From Qipengyuania atrilutea (GTDB lineage: Bacteria > Pseudomonadota > Alphaproteobacteria > Sphingomonadales > Sphingomonadaceae), in NCBI RefSeq assembly GCF_013370205.1, contig NZ_JABWGV010000001.1, positions 930,001-994,000 on the forward strand: 64,000 nucleotides of DNA, in the 5' to 3' direction. Position numbers and translations under genes: made by a program. How positions within the stretch are numbered: position 1 is the stretch's first letter; each line of letters opens with the position of its first letter. Positions 37,831 to 47,178 of this stretch are shown in pieces. The notes beneath the pieces were generated by a model, which saw only the letters and a program-made list of their open reading frames with translations, had not been told where the DNA came from and made no database searches.

Positions 37831-39711
37831 TTAGGCGCTTTTGCTCCAGTTTGTATGTCCGCCGCGGGGTGCCCGCTCCTCTTCCTCGACGAATTCGGCA
37901 TCGGGGAAGGCCGCGAACGCCGCTTTCACCAGCGGATCCTCGCGCATGGCCGCTTCGGCGGAACGCGAGCGTTCCTCGTCCTGTTCGACCAGAGAGGGAA
38001 GCCCGCCCGCCTGCTGCTCGTCGAGCGTCCAGCGCTTTCCGGTCGCCTGTATCAGCGCATCGCGCAGCACGGCGGCAACCTCGTCACGGTAACGCTTGTC
38101 GCGCGAGTAAGAGAGTTCGCCGTCCGACATCGCGATCGGGCGAACCTGCAGCCGCATGATGCTGGCCGCATGGTGATGCCCGCCGCGCTCGACTACCTCG
38201 ATCAGAGATAGCCAGCGGTCCGCAAGGTTACTCTCGGGCGCGCTGCCCTGACTGGCGGTGCTGTCCGATTGGGAGGGTGCGGGGGCCGACCGGGCCAGTT
38301 CCTCCATCCGCTTCACCAGGCTGCCGGGATCGGGCATGTCCGCCGCATGCAGCACGCGCAGCAGTGCCATCTGCGCGCTGGCGAGCGGATCCGGCGCGAT
38401 CCGCACCTCGTCATGGCCCTTCAGGAGTAGCTGCCACAGGCGGTGAAGCTGCCCCGGCGTCAGGCGCTGCGCAAAGTCGGTTAGCGCGCTGCTTTCCTCC
38501 GCACTCGGCGCGTCGGCCTGTCCGCCGCCGACCTGCGCCACGGTGACACGGTGGACGAGGTCCATCAGCGTCCGCATGAGGGCGAGCGGTTCGACTCCAA
38601 GCGCATATTGCTCGCCAATCGCAGCGAGCAGCGCCTTGGCATCGCCTTCGAGGATATGACCCAGCAGGCGGCGCTGCGCGCTCTTGTCCGCCAGGCCGAG
38701 CATGCCGCGAACAATCTTGGCGGTGACTGCGGTGGCGCCCTCGCCGCCTTCCATATCGGCATGGGCGATCGCCTGGTCGAGAATGGACAGCCCGTCACGC
38801 ACCGAGCCTTCCGCAGCGCCCGCGATCATGGCGAGCGCCTCGGTTTCCGCCTCGACGCCCTCCTGCTCGCAGACCCAGCCGAAATGCGATTGCAGCAGCT
38901 GCGCCGGAATGCGGCGCAAGTCGAAGCGCTGCGTGCGGCTGAGCACCGTTACCGGCAGCTTGTCGACCTCGGTCGTCGCGAACAGGAACTTCACATGCGC
39001 CGGCGGCTCCTCGAGCGTCTTCAATAGCGCGTTGAACGCGTTGCGCGACAGCATGTGGACTTCGTCGATGATGTAAATCTTGTAGCGCGCCGAAACGGCG
39101 GAATAGCGCACCGCCTCGATGATCTCGCGCACGTCGTCGACGCCGGTGTGGCTCGCCGCGTCCATTTCAATGACGTCGATGTGGCGACCTTCGGCGATAG
39201 CGAGACACGGCTCGCACACGCCGCAGGGATCGATCGTCGGACCGCCCTGCCCGTCGGGACCGATGCAGTTCAAGGCCTTCGCGATAAGGCGCGCAGTCGA
39301 GGTCTTGCCGACCCCCCGCACCCCGGTCATCAGAAAGGCGTGCGCCAGCCGGTCGCGGCGGATCGCATTGGCGAGCGTGCGAACCATCGGCTCCTGGCCG
39401 ATCAATTCGCTAAAGGTCTGCGGACGGTACTTTCGCGCGAGCACCCGGTAAGGCGTCGCAGGGTCCGTTTCGGGAGGGTTCACCGCGCCTTGAACCGCGC
39501 TCGGTGCAGTTGTGGGCGATTTAGGTGCAGTTGTGGACGCTTCGCCTGCTTTAGCCGGTTTCGGCTCGTCAGGCACCGGAACCGGGTCCCCGAACAGCGC
39601 ATTCTGCCCCGCCGCTTCGAGTTCGGCCGCGCTCGGCTTAGCCTCTTCCGCGTCGTCTGCCCATGGCAGGCCGCCGTCCGGCATGTCGTTATTCTGCGGA
39701 GAATCAGGCAT
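37831..39711 (-). CDS. dnaX: DNA polymerase III subunits gamma/tau
   Basis: Clamp-loader ATPase. Seen: Walker A GVRGVGKTS at ~130-138, zinc-binding CGVCEPC, DEVHMLSRNAFNALLKTLEEPP, and sensor SRTQRFDLRRI. A Pro/Ala/Lys-rich N-terminal extension of about 85 residues precedes the AAA+ domain. 626 residues; domain III and a tau-type tail are present. No clear programmed-frameshift site was seen. Confidence 0.95.
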   Translation of the reverse strand: MPDSPQNNDMPDGGLPWADDAEEAKPSAAELEAAGQNALFGDPVPVPDEPKPAKAGEASTTAPKSPTTAPSAVQGAVNPPETDPATPYRVLARKYRPQTFSELIGQEPMVRTLANAIRRDRLAHAFLMTGVRGVGKTSTARLIAKALNCIGPDGQGGPTIDPCGVCEPCLAIAEGRHIDVIEMDAASHTGVDDVREIIEAVRYSAVSARYKIYIIDEVHMLSRNAFNALLKTLEEPPAHVKFLFATTEVDKLPVTVLSRTQRFDLRRIPAQLLQSHFGWVCEQEGVEAETEALAMIAGAAEGSVRDGLSILDQAIAHADMEGGEGATAVTAKIVRGMLGLADKSAQRRLLGHILEGDAKALLAAIGEQYALGVEPLALMRTLMDLVHRVTVAQVGGGQADAPSAEESSALTDFAQRLTPGQLHRLWQLLLKGHDEVRIAPDPLASAQMALLRVLHAADMPDPGSLVKRMEELARSAPAPSQSDSTASQGSAPESNLADRWLSLIEVVERGGHHHAASIMRLQVRPIAMSDGELSYSRDKRYRDEVAAVLRDALIQATGKRWTLDEQQAGGLPSLVEQDEERSRSAEAAMREDPLVKAAFAAFPDAEFVEEEERAPRGGHTNWSKSA

Positions 39712-39765
39712 GACGATTAGCTAGGCGCTACGCCGCCTTTTGTCATGCCGGGGATGTGGGAAAAA

Positions 39766-39851
39766 GGAGCCGAGCGACCCGCCGCAATCCACCTGGGCTG
39801 CTTCCTTCCGGACCTGACCCGGTGAGCGAACGCAAACGTCCACCCGACTCC
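39766..39851 (-). ncRNA. ffs: Small signal recognition particle RNA (4.5S type)
   Basis: Scaffold RNA for Ffh in membrane targeting. Seen on the minus strand: the invariant apical segment GGTCAGGTCCGGAAGGAAGC. The ends GGAGTCGGG... and ...CGCTCGGCTCC pair through G-C and G-U pairs. A run of five T at 39761-39765 ends transcription. The exact 5' end is inferred from this terminal helix. It lies between dnaX and the complex I subunit. Confidence 0.9.
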
Positions 39852-39888
39852 CGGCGGGCGATATGGCGATAACCGATCGGAAAATCAA

Positions 39889-40167
39889 TTACCGAAAATT
39901 ATCGGCGTAAGCTTGGAGCTTCAGCGTCTTCGGCGGCGTCACATGAACGCGTGCGGGAATGCCATGCTTTTCGGCGTAGGCTTTCGCCGCGTCCTTGTCC
40001 GGAAAAGTCAGCTTTACCTGCGCCTGCGTATCGCCGCTGCCGGTCCAGCCCATCAGCGGGTCGGGCCGCCGCGCCTCGGTCTGCTCGAATTCGAGCACCC
40101 ATTCGTCGACGCGCGCCTTGCCCGACTGCATCGCACTTTTCGGTCGCTGGTAAATTCGTGCTGGCAT
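39889..40167 (-). CDS. ETC complex I subunit (NDUFS4-like)
   Basis: Accessory subunit of NADH:quinone oxidoreductase, related to mitochondrial NDUFS4 and typical of alphaproteobacteria. Seen: 92 residues with ARIYQRPKSAMQSGKA, WVLEFEQTEARRPDPLMGWTGSGDT and AKAYAEKHGI. AAAGGAA precedes ATG 40167, so the longer frame is rejected. Confidence 0.93.
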   Translation of the reverse strand: MPARIYQRPKSAMQSGKARVDEWVLEFEQTEARRPDPLMGWTGSGDTQAQVKLTFPDKDAAKAYAEKHGIPARVHVTPPKTLKLQAYADNFR

Positions 40168-40319
40168 GCGGTTTCCTTTCTGCAAGACGTGCGAGAAATC
40201 AAGAGTGCATTTCGGCCCGGCGGGCCGCAAGGGCGACTGCCCGCCCGCAGCGACGCGGCCGTGAGGCCGCATGAGCGAGGAAAGCCAAGCGAGCGGATGC
40301 GAGCGCCGGCGCTTGAGGC

Positions 40320-42734
40320 CTATTTATTAAACGCGTTCTTGGTCTTGAGGCTGGGCTTTTCGGTCCATGGCTGTTCCGGCCAACGATGCTTGGGATAGCG
40401 GCCCTTCATTTCCTTCGCGACGTCGGCCCAGCTTCCGCGCCAGAACCCAGGCAAATCGCGCGTCGCCTGTACCGGCCGTCCGGCCGGACTGGTGAGCTTC
40501 AGCAGCAGCAGCGTGTCGCCGATCATCGGATGCCGATCGAGGCCGAAAAGGGCCTGCACGCGCACCTCCACGCTAGGCGCATCGTCCGACGTGTAATCCA
40601 CCGCGTGCTGCGTAGCGGCGAGACTGACGAACTGGCGCGGGGCCTTTTCATCGAGTCGCTGCCGTTCGTCCCAGGACAGGAGCCCCAGCGCGGCTTCTGC
40701 GCAGGCGCTCGAAGGCAGGTCGAGGTCGCGCCGTCCATGCAATAGCGGCAGTAGCCAGGTGTCGGCTGAAGCTAGTAATGCCTGTTCGCTTAATGCCTGC
40801 ACTCCGGCGAAACGGGCACGCGCCAGTAGGTTTTTCGGCAGGATATCACTAAGGTTTTCGGCAGCCTTTTCCACAAGCAGTGCAGTGATCGCTTTCTCGT
40901 CAGGCTCAGGGTCGGGTCCGCTCGCGAGAATTATCGCGCCGAGCCGGCGTTCGAGCCGCGCTTCGACACGCTCGCCGGTCCAGCGCAGCCGCTTGGTTTT
41001 TTCGATCCGGTCACCTAGCCAGCTTTCGACCTCCTGCATGGTCAGCGCGAGCGCCGCCGTGATCCGTGCGCCTTGCGGATGACCCTGCGCATCGCCGATG
41101 ACGAGCCATTCCTCACGCGCAAGCGACGAAGCGGGATCGAGCCGAAAGCCGCGCCCGCCCGCCGCCAGCCAGTTCTCGCCGCTCGCATCGCGCCTGCGCG
41201 CCACGAAGTCGGGCCTTCCGGACGCCAGCACGATGCCTAGCGGCGGCTTACCCGTCGGCGACGGTTCGGCAGCTGTCGCAACCTTGGCCGCCCAGCCGCT
41301 CGCAAGCTTGCGCGATTTCTGCGCGCGTTCGCTCCGGTCGCCGTTCCAATTTGCAAGCCGCCGTTCCAGATCCTCTCCGCGCCCGCCCAGCCCGCGCTCC
41401 TGAAGCAGCAGCGCCAGCCGCGCCGCTTCGTCGGCCATCCCGTGCTCGCCGGCGAACAGCAGCATGGCTGCCGATGCCGGAGCGAGCGGAAGCCGCGAAA
41501 GCTCCTCCCCTCGCTTTGTCAGGCGCAATAAGTCGTCGAGCGCGCCCAGCGCCTTGAGGTTCGCCTGCGCTGCGGCGACCGATGCGGCGGGCGGCGGATT
41601 GACCCATCCAAGATCACCCGGATCGCGCGTCCCCCACTGCGCGAGAAGCAGCATCAGCGGCGTCAGATCGGACGTCTCGATCTCCGGCGGATCGAACGCG
41701 CGCCGCCCGGCATGGCCTGCCTCTTCCCATAGGCGGTAGGCAATTCCGGGGCCCTGCCGCGCCGCACGGCCTGCCCGCTGCGCCGCCGACGCCTGACTGG
41801 CGCGGTGCGTTACCAGCCGCGTCGTTCCTGCCGCACGGTCGTATTCGGCGCGCCGCGAAAGCCCGCTGTCGACGACGACCGACACGCCTTCGAGGGTGAG
41901 CGAGGTTTCCGCAATCGCGGTCGCCAGCACGATCCGGCGGCGACCGTCAGGATCGCGGCGGATGGCCGCGCGCTGCTCGGCGGGTGCAACCTGCCCGTGC
42001 AGCGGAAGAATTACGGCATCAGCCAGTTTGCCGGCAAGATAGTCGCGGGTCCGCTCGATCTCTCGCACGCCGGGAAGAAAGGTCAGAATGTCGCCATCCC
42101 GTTCCTTCCATGCGCGGATGACCGCATCGCCTACCTCTTCCTCGATCCGCCGTTCAGAGCGTGCGCCGAGCCATTCGATTGACATCGGAAAGGCCTTGCC
42201 CTCGCTTTCGATCACCGCGGTATCTGGTCCAATCAGCTTCGCGAACCGCTCTCCGTCGATGGTCGCGGACATGACGACGACGCGCAGATCCTCGCGCAGC
42301 ACCGAGCGGCTTTCGAGCGCCAGCGCCAAGCCGAGGTCGGTATCGAGATGGCGTTCGTGGGCTTCGTCGAACAGGACCGCCGAAACGCCGGTCAGTTCGG
42401 GGTCGGCAGCGATCCGGTTGACGAAAATACCTTCGGTCATGACGAGGATGCGCGTCGCGGCCGACTGCTTGCTGTCGAGCCTTGTGACATAGCCCACGGT
42501 CTCGCCCGCGCGCTCGGAGAGAAGCTGCGCCATGCGCTCTGCCGCTGCGCGGGCGGCAACGCGGCGAGGCGATGTCAGGATGATCTGCCCGCTGCACCAG
42601 TTCTCGTCCAGCAAGGCAGAGGCGACCGCGGTCGTCTTGCCCGCACCCGGCGGCGCGATCAGGACTGCGCCGGTATCTTTCGACAGAGCCGCCAGAAGCT
42701 GCGGCAGGACGGCATTGATCGGCAGCTCACGCAT
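40320..42734 (-). CDS. hrpB: ATP-dependent helicase HrpB
   Basis: DEAH-box RNA helicase-like protein of uncertain role in bacteria. Seen: Walker A APPGAGKTTAVAS (~27-39), FDEAHERHLDTDLGLAL, MSATIDGERF, helicase C region with LATAIAETSLTLEGV and SAAQRAGRAARQGPG, then the HrpB-specific C-terminal domain. 804 residues, normal. The 152-base gap to its right neighbour's start holds nothing recognised. Confidence 0.94.
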   Translation of the reverse strand: MRELPINAVLPQLLAALSKDTGAVLIAPPGAGKTTAVASALLDENWCSGQIILTSPRRVAARAAAERMAQLLSERAGETVGYVTRLDSKQSAATRILVMTEGIFVNRIAADPELTGVSAVLFDEAHERHLDTDLGLALALESRSVLREDLRVVVMSATIDGERFAKLIGPDTAVIESEGKAFPMSIEWLGARSERRIEEEVGDAVIRAWKERDGDILTFLPGVREIERTRDYLAGKLADAVILPLHGQVAPAEQRAAIRRDPDGRRRIVLATAIAETSLTLEGVSVVVDSGLSRRAEYDRAAGTTRLVTHRASQASAAQRAGRAARQGPGIAYRLWEEAGHAGRRAFDPPEIETSDLTPLMLLLAQWGTRDPGDLGWVNPPPAASVAAAQANLKALGALDDLLRLTKRGEELSRLPLAPASAAMLLFAGEHGMADEAARLALLLQERGLGGRGEDLERRLANWNGDRSERAQKSRKLASGWAAKVATAAEPSPTGKPPLGIVLASGRPDFVARRRDASGENWLAAGGRGFRLDPASSLAREEWLVIGDAQGHPQGARITAALALTMQEVESWLGDRIEKTKRLRWTGERVEARLERRLGAIILASGPDPEPDEKAITALLVEKAAENLSDILPKNLLARARFAGVQALSEQALLASADTWLLPLLHGRRDLDLPSSACAEAALGLLSWDERQRLDEKAPRQFVSLAATQHAVDYTSDDAPSVEVRVQALFGLDRHPMIGDTLLLLKLTSPAGRPVQATRDLPGFWRGSWADVAKEMKGRYPKHRWPEQPWTEKPSLKTKNAFNK

Positions 42735-42754
42735 GCCTGCGCCCCTGAACGAAA

Positions 42755-43777
42755 TCAGTAGCCGCGGCTAACCGCGAAGCGGGCTGCCTCCGCCATGGCC
42801 ATACGCGCCTTGCTTTCGGGAAAAATTGCGAGCGCATCGACCGCGCGCTCCGCGAAATGGCGAGCGCGCTCGCGCGTCGCGGCAACCGCGTCGTGGCGTT
42901 CGATCAAGCGGATCGCGTGGGCGAGGTCTTCCGGCGTAGTCCGATGGCCGCCGATAGCCGCTTTCCAGAAGCGCCGCTCGTCCTCGTCGCCGCGGGCGTA
43001 GGCGAGAATGACGGGCAGCGTCATCTTTCCTTCGCGGAAATCGTCGCCCCGTGTCTTCCCCATCTCCGCCGCGCTCGAACTGTAGTCGATGGCATCGTCG
43101 ACGAGCTGGAATGCAATCCCGAGATTGCGGCCGTAATCGTCCAGTGCCCGCTCTTCAGCGTCTCCGCGCTCCGCCACCACTGCGGCGATCCGGCTCGCGG
43201 CGGCAAACAGGGCTGCCGTCTTGGCGCCAATAATCGAGAGGTAGCGCTCTTCGCTCGTCTCGATTTGCCGCTGTGCAGTCAATTGATCGACTTCGCCCTC
43301 GGCGATGATGGCGCTGGCACCCGAGAGGATCTTCAAGACCTTCAGGCTGCCGTCCTCGACCATCAATTCGAAGGCGCGGCTGAACAGGAAATCGCCGACC
43401 AGCACGGTCGCGGGGTTGCCGAAAATGATGTTGGCGGCCGCCTTGCCGCGCCTGAGATCGCTTCCGTCGACGACATCGTCATGCAGCAGTGTAGCGGTGT
43501 GAATGAACTCGACCGCAGCGGCGAGTTTATGATGGCGTGTGCCCTGATAGCCGATGAGGTCCGCGCCTGCGAGCGTCAGCATCGGGCGCAGCCGCTTGCC
43601 GCCACCGGCGATCAGATGTCCTGCAAGACTGGGGATGAGCGGTATCTCGCTCTGCATCCGGTCGAGAATGACCGTATTGACCGCGTTCATCGCCGATGCG
43701 GTCTGCGCCAGCATGGGATCGAGGGACGGCGCGCGCTCTGGCTGCTCCGGTTTGAATGGGACGACCTTCGCGCTCAT
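42755..43777 (-). CDS. Polyprenyl diphosphate synthase (octaprenyl-type)
   Basis: Trans-prenyltransferase probably making the ubiquinone side chain. Seen: GGGKRLRPML, first Asp-rich motif DDVVDGSDLRRG and second motif DDAIDYSS. ATG 43777 (MSAKVVPF) gives 340 residues and fits homologues. Chain length cannot be settled from sequence alone. Divergent from the chorismate mutase gene. Confidence 0.93.
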   Translation of the reverse strand: MSAKVVPFKPEQPERAPSLDPMLAQTASAMNAVNTVILDRMQSEIPLIPSLAGHLIAGGGKRLRPMLTLAGADLIGYQGTRHHKLAAAVEFIHTATLLHDDVVDGSDLRRGKAAANIIFGNPATVLVGDFLFSRAFELMVEDGSLKVLKILSGASAIIAEGEVDQLTAQRQIETSEERYLSIIGAKTAALFAAASRIAAVVAERGDAEERALDDYGRNLGIAFQLVDDAIDYSSSAAEMGKTRGDDFREGKMTLPVILAYARGDEDERRFWKAAIGGHRTTPEDLAHAIRLIERHDAVAATRERARHFAERAVDALAIFPESKARMAMAEAARFAVSRGY

Positions 43778-43850
43778 GGGGTTGCAAATGGTCACTAGGG
43801 AGGCGCTTTGCAAGCTTGGATTGGAGCGCAGCGGCGCTATAAGCGGTCCG

Positions 43851-44144
43851 ATGAGCGAGAATGACAGCGATCCGCAACTCGATGCTTACCGGCGCAGTAT
43901 CGATAATATCGACGCGGCCCTGATCCACATTCTGGCGGAGCGTTTCCGCATCACGCAGGCGGTCGGGCAATACAAGGCGAGTGTATCGCTACCCCCAGCG
44001 GATCCGGGGCGTGAAAAGCGGCAGATCGAACGCCTGCGCAAACTGGCGGAAGACGCCGCACTCGACCCCGAATTCAGCGAGAAATTCCTTCGCTTCATCA
44101 TCGATGAGGTCATTCGCCATCACGAACAGGCGCGCCGAAAGTAA
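43851..44144 (+). CDS. Chorismate mutase
   Basis: Converts chorismate to prephenate for Phe/Tyr synthesis. Seen: 97-residue all-helical AroQ-type domain with LDAYRRSIDNIDAALIHILAERF, a conserved Lys in VGQYKAS, and FLRFIIDEVIRHHE. Monofunctional, with no fused dehydratase. ATG 43851 is chosen by homology. Confidence 0.9.
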   Translation: MSENDSDPQLDAYRRSIDNIDAALIHILAERFRITQAVGQYKASVSLPPADPGREKRQIERLRKLAEDAALDPEFSEKFLRFIIDEVIRHHEQARRK

Positions 44145-44287
44145 GGTATTTGCGTCTCAACGCATATGGTGTCGCAATTTCGCACCACGCGTGATCAAAA
44201 CGTTCGAGGGTGCTTGAAGCAGCGCAAAGGACGGCGTAACGTTCTGCTTCGTCAAGTTTAAACTCTGGGATTTAGGGGAAATTGCAA

Positions 44288-44512
44288 ATGAAATCTTTGA
44301 AGCTTGCCGGTGCGCTTGCCGCGATGGCCATGATCGCTACGCCGATCGCTGCTAACGCGAATTTTTCGCGTGCCGCCGCTCCCGTAGCCGGTGAAAGCGA
44401 AATGGGCGCCAACGCCTCCGGCACAGCAGCCGCAATTTTCGGTCTGGTGGCCTTCGGTGTATTTCTGGTCGCTTCGGGCGGCGACGATGAAGGTGACCCG
44501 ATCAGCGCCTAA
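44288..44512 (+). CDS. Small exported/membrane hypothetical protein
   Basis: Seen: 74 residues, signal peptide (~1-24, ANA), Ala-rich stretch, one further hydrophobic segment (~46-62), and acidic end GGDDEGDPISA. Short proteins of this shape are frequent in Sphingomonadales; function unknown. AGGGGAA lies ahead of ATG 44288, and a terminator follows at once. Confidence 0.75.
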   Translation: MKSLKLAGALAAMAMIATPIAANANFSRAAAPVAGESEMGANASGTAAAIFGLVAFGVFLVASGGDDEGDPISA

Positions 44513-44534
44513 GCCGTCTTCGAGTTACGAAAGA

Positions 44535-44558
44535 GGGCCGGTTATCCGGTCCTTTTTT
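44535..44558 (+). terminator. Rho-independent terminator after the small exported protein
   Basis: GGGCCGG (44535-44541) pairs with CCGGTCC (44546-44552) with one G-U pair, then six T. Confidence 0.85.
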
Positions 44559-44578
44559 GTACTACTTAAGCGCCAACT

Positions 44579-46018
44579 CTAGCCTGCCCGCGGCAGGCTC
44601 AATCGGACCAGAAGTCCGCCAAGATCCTCGCTTTCCGTCAGTTCAACGGAGCCGCCGTAGATTTCCGCGACATCGCGGACGATCGCAAGGCCGAGGCCGG
44701 TTCCTGGCTTATCCGTATCGAGGCGCGCGCCGCGCTTGAAAATGCGGATGCGCTCTTCTTCGGGGATACCCATACCGTCGTCCTCGACCCAAATGACGCA
44801 TTGCTCGCTGCCCGCCTCGGCATCCACCGTCACGAACACGCTCCCGCCGCCGTATTTTGCAGCGTTCTCGATCATGTTGCCGAGTATTTCGTCGAGGTCC
44901 TGACGTTCGATCGCGACCTTCGCCTGCTTGTTACCGTCGAGGTCGAAGCGAACCTCGGGATAAAGCCGCTCGATCGCGCGCTGCACCGCCTGCGCGCTTT
45001 CGCATACCGGCGTACGTGCGTGACCGATGGCGCGCCGGCCGACGGCTCTAGCCCGCGCGAGATGATGGTCGACATGGCGGCGCATCGTCGTCGCCTCGCG
45101 GATCACCGTGTCGGGCAGGTCGGCCGCTTTTGCGGTCGCGGCGTTGTTGATGACCGTAAGCGGCGTTTTTAGCGCATGTGCTAGATTGCCGGCGTGGGTG
45201 CGCGCTTCCTCCGCCTGCTTCTCCGAATGCGCGAGCAGCGCGTTCAATTCCTCGACTAGCGGCTGCACCTCAAGCGGCAGCGGCTCGGTGATCCGGTTCG
45301 CACCCGTCGTGCGCAGGCTTTGAATCGCCTGGCGGACGCGGCGAAGCGGGCGAAGACCGACCCGGTTCTGAAGCACCGCCAACAGGAACAGGCCGAGCCC
45401 CAATATGACGAAGCTCCACACGAGAATCGAGCGGATGCTGCTCAATTGCGCATTCGCCTCTTCCTGACTGGCCGCGACAGCGAAGCGCCATTTTACGTCG
45501 CTACCCGGCAGGATGACCGTACGCTCGGCGATGCGCAGAGGCTCGCTGGGAAACTGGTCGCTTGCATACACGTTGATCTCGTCGTCGAAATCCTCGTCCT
45601 TCAGCTCAAGCGTGCGGTCCCATAACGACCGCGACGGATAATCATCATATCCTTCGCCGCTGATCTGCCAATATAGCCCGCTGTTCGGCTCTAGAAATCG
45701 CTGGTCGGCAAGCGGCCGGTTGAACCAGACCTCGCCAAGCTCGTCGACTTCCGCCGAAACGAGCATGGCGTTGAGGTTGTATTCGAGTTGCTCGTCGAAA
45801 TTGTTCTCGACCAGATTGGTCAGCGTCCGGTCAAGCGCGAAGCCGCCCGCAAGCAGCAGCACGGTAATCCAGCCCGCGGCAATAAACATCATCCGCGTGG
45901 CAAGGCTGCCGCCGGTGTGGTTCGCCGCGACCGGGATAACGACGCTGTTCGGGTCGTCCGTTTCCTTCCGCGCCCGATCCTGTTCGGGAGCGATCCCGGC
46001 AGTGTCGAGCGCGTTCAC
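44579..46018 (-). CDS. Sensor histidine kinase (PhoQ-like)
   Basis: Membrane sensor kinase paired with the regulator just upstream. Seen: two membrane helices (~42-62 and ~195-215) flanking an acidic periplasmic domain, HAMP (~215-265), phospho-acceptor His in NLAHALKTPL, N-box ENAAKYGG and G-boxes DDGMGIPEE and GTGLGLAIV. The acidic sensor region and ALKTPL H-box resemble PhoQ. Starts with GTG 46018, one base after the regulator's stop. 479 residues. Confidence 0.92.
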   Translation of the reverse strand: MNALDTAGIAPEQDRARKETDDPNSVVIPVAANHTGGSLATRMMFIAAGWITVLLLAGGFALDRTLTNLVENNFDEQLEYNLNAMLVSAEVDELGEVWFNRPLADQRFLEPNSGLYWQISGEGYDDYPSRSLWDRTLELKDEDFDDEINVYASDQFPSEPLRIAERTVILPGSDVKWRFAVAASQEEANAQLSSIRSILVWSFVILGLGLFLLAVLQNRVGLRPLRRVRQAIQSLRTTGANRITEPLPLEVQPLVEELNALLAHSEKQAEEARTHAGNLAHALKTPLTVINNAATAKAADLPDTVIREATTMRRHVDHHLARARAVGRRAIGHARTPVCESAQAVQRAIERLYPEVRFDLDGNKQAKVAIERQDLDEILGNMIENAAKYGGGSVFVTVDAEAGSEQCVIWVEDDGMGIPEEERIRIFKRGARLDTDKPGTGLGLAIVRDVAEIYGGSVELTESEDLGGLLVRLSLPRAG

Positions 46019-46019
46019 G

Positions 46020-46697
46020 TCAGGCCCTAGGCGCGTCGGCAGGATCGTCGAGACTGTATCCGAGGCCGCGGATCGTAGTGATCACGTCCGCACCCAGCTT
46101 CTTGCGAATGCGCGTCACGAACACCTCGATGGTGTTTGAATCGCGGTCGAAATCCTGATCGTAGATATGCTCGATCAGTTCGGTCCGGCTGACGACCTTG
46201 CCCTTGTGGTGCATCAGATAGGACAGGAGCTTGTATTCCTGAGCCGTCAGCTTGACCGGCTCGCCCTTCAGCGTCACCCGGCCCGAGCGCGTGTCGAGGC
46301 GTACGTCGCCAGCGGTCAATTCGCTCGACGTGTTACCCGACGCGCGGCGGATAAGCGCGCGCAGGCGGGCAATCAGTTCTTCGGTCTGGAACGGCTTGGC
46401 GAGGTAGTCGTCCGCGCCTGCGTCGAGACCTGCAACCTTGTCCGACCAGCTGTCGCGCGCCGTCAGAACCAGCACGGGAAAGTCGCGGCCTTCCTTGCGC
46501 CACATGCCGAGCACGGTGAGCCCGTCGATTTCCGGCAGTCCGAGATCGAGAATGACCGCATCGTAATCCTCGGTACTGCCGAGAAAATGCCCGTCCTCAC
46601 CATCGGTCGACAAATCGACCGCATATCCGGTCTGCTCCAGCGTCGATTTAAGCTGGTTGCCGAGTGTCGGTTCATCCTCGACGATCAATACGCGCAT
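46020..46697 (-). CDS. OmpR/PhoP-family response regulator
   Basis: Seen: receiver domain with phospho-acceptor Asp51 (ILDLGLPEIDG), Lys in LAKPF, and a C-terminal winged helix (~125-220) with TAQEYKLLSYLM and IRGLGYSLD. 225 residues. The PepSY gene 91 bases upstream runs the same way and may share its transcript. Targets unknown. Confidence 0.95.
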   Translation of the reverse strand: MRVLIVEDEPTLGNQLKSTLEQTGYAVDLSTDGEDGHFLGSTEDYDAVILDLGLPEIDGLTVLGMWRKEGRDFPVLVLTARDSWSDKVAGLDAGADDYLAKPFQTEELIARLRALIRRASGNTSSELTAGDVRLDTRSGRVTLKGEPVKLTAQEYKLLSYLMHHKGKVVSRTELIEHIYDQDFDRDSNTIEVFVTRIRKKLGADVITTIRGLGYSLDDPADAPRA

Positions 46698-46788
46698 ACA
46701 AACGGCCCCTGTCAGCTAATTTGCCGCGGAAATGCGGCATGAAACAGAACGCGTCAACCGGAAGAGCGTTTCGCGTGCCGGCCTCGCA

Positions 46789-47094
46789 TCAATGGCTGCG
46801 CTTGATTATCCGTCCGGTTCGCGCGTCGACGTCGATAAATGTAACCCGTCCGTCCCGGATGAATTTGAGCCGGTAGGCGCGCGCCCGGGAATCGTAGGAA
46901 GGCCCAAGATATTCCGCGCCGCGCATGGTCGGAAGGATACGGCTTTCGACCTCCCGCAGCGAAAGCTGGTTACCGGCGCGCATTTCCTTGCGCGCCTCGC
47001 CCTGGTCGCTGCGCGACTGCGCCTGTGCAGGTGAAGTAAGGACGAGGCCGGAGGCGAGCGCGCCTGCAATAAGAGCTGAACGGAGACTTTTCAT
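46789..47094 (-). CDS. Exported PepSY-domain protein
   Basis: Seen: signal peptide (~1-26, AQAQ), then one PepSY domain with LREVESRILPTMRGAEYLGPSY, YRLKFIRDGRVTFIDVDARTGRI. Such periplasmic proteins are often linked to two-component systems, as here, and may modulate the sensor. ATG 47094 begins the signal peptide; ATG 47100 is an alternative. 101 residues. Confidence 0.85.
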   Translation of the reverse strand: MKSLRSALIAGALASGLVLTSPAQAQSRSDQGEARKEMRAGNQLSLREVESRILPTMRGAEYLGPSYDSRARAYRLKFIRDGRVTFIDVDARTGRIIKRSH

Positions 47095-47178
47095 GACCAT
47101 CACCGTCTAGGCCGAAGCCATTGAACGATTTGTGAATGGTACGAAAAGTGCCTTTCAGCCCTTGGCAATGGCGCAGGT

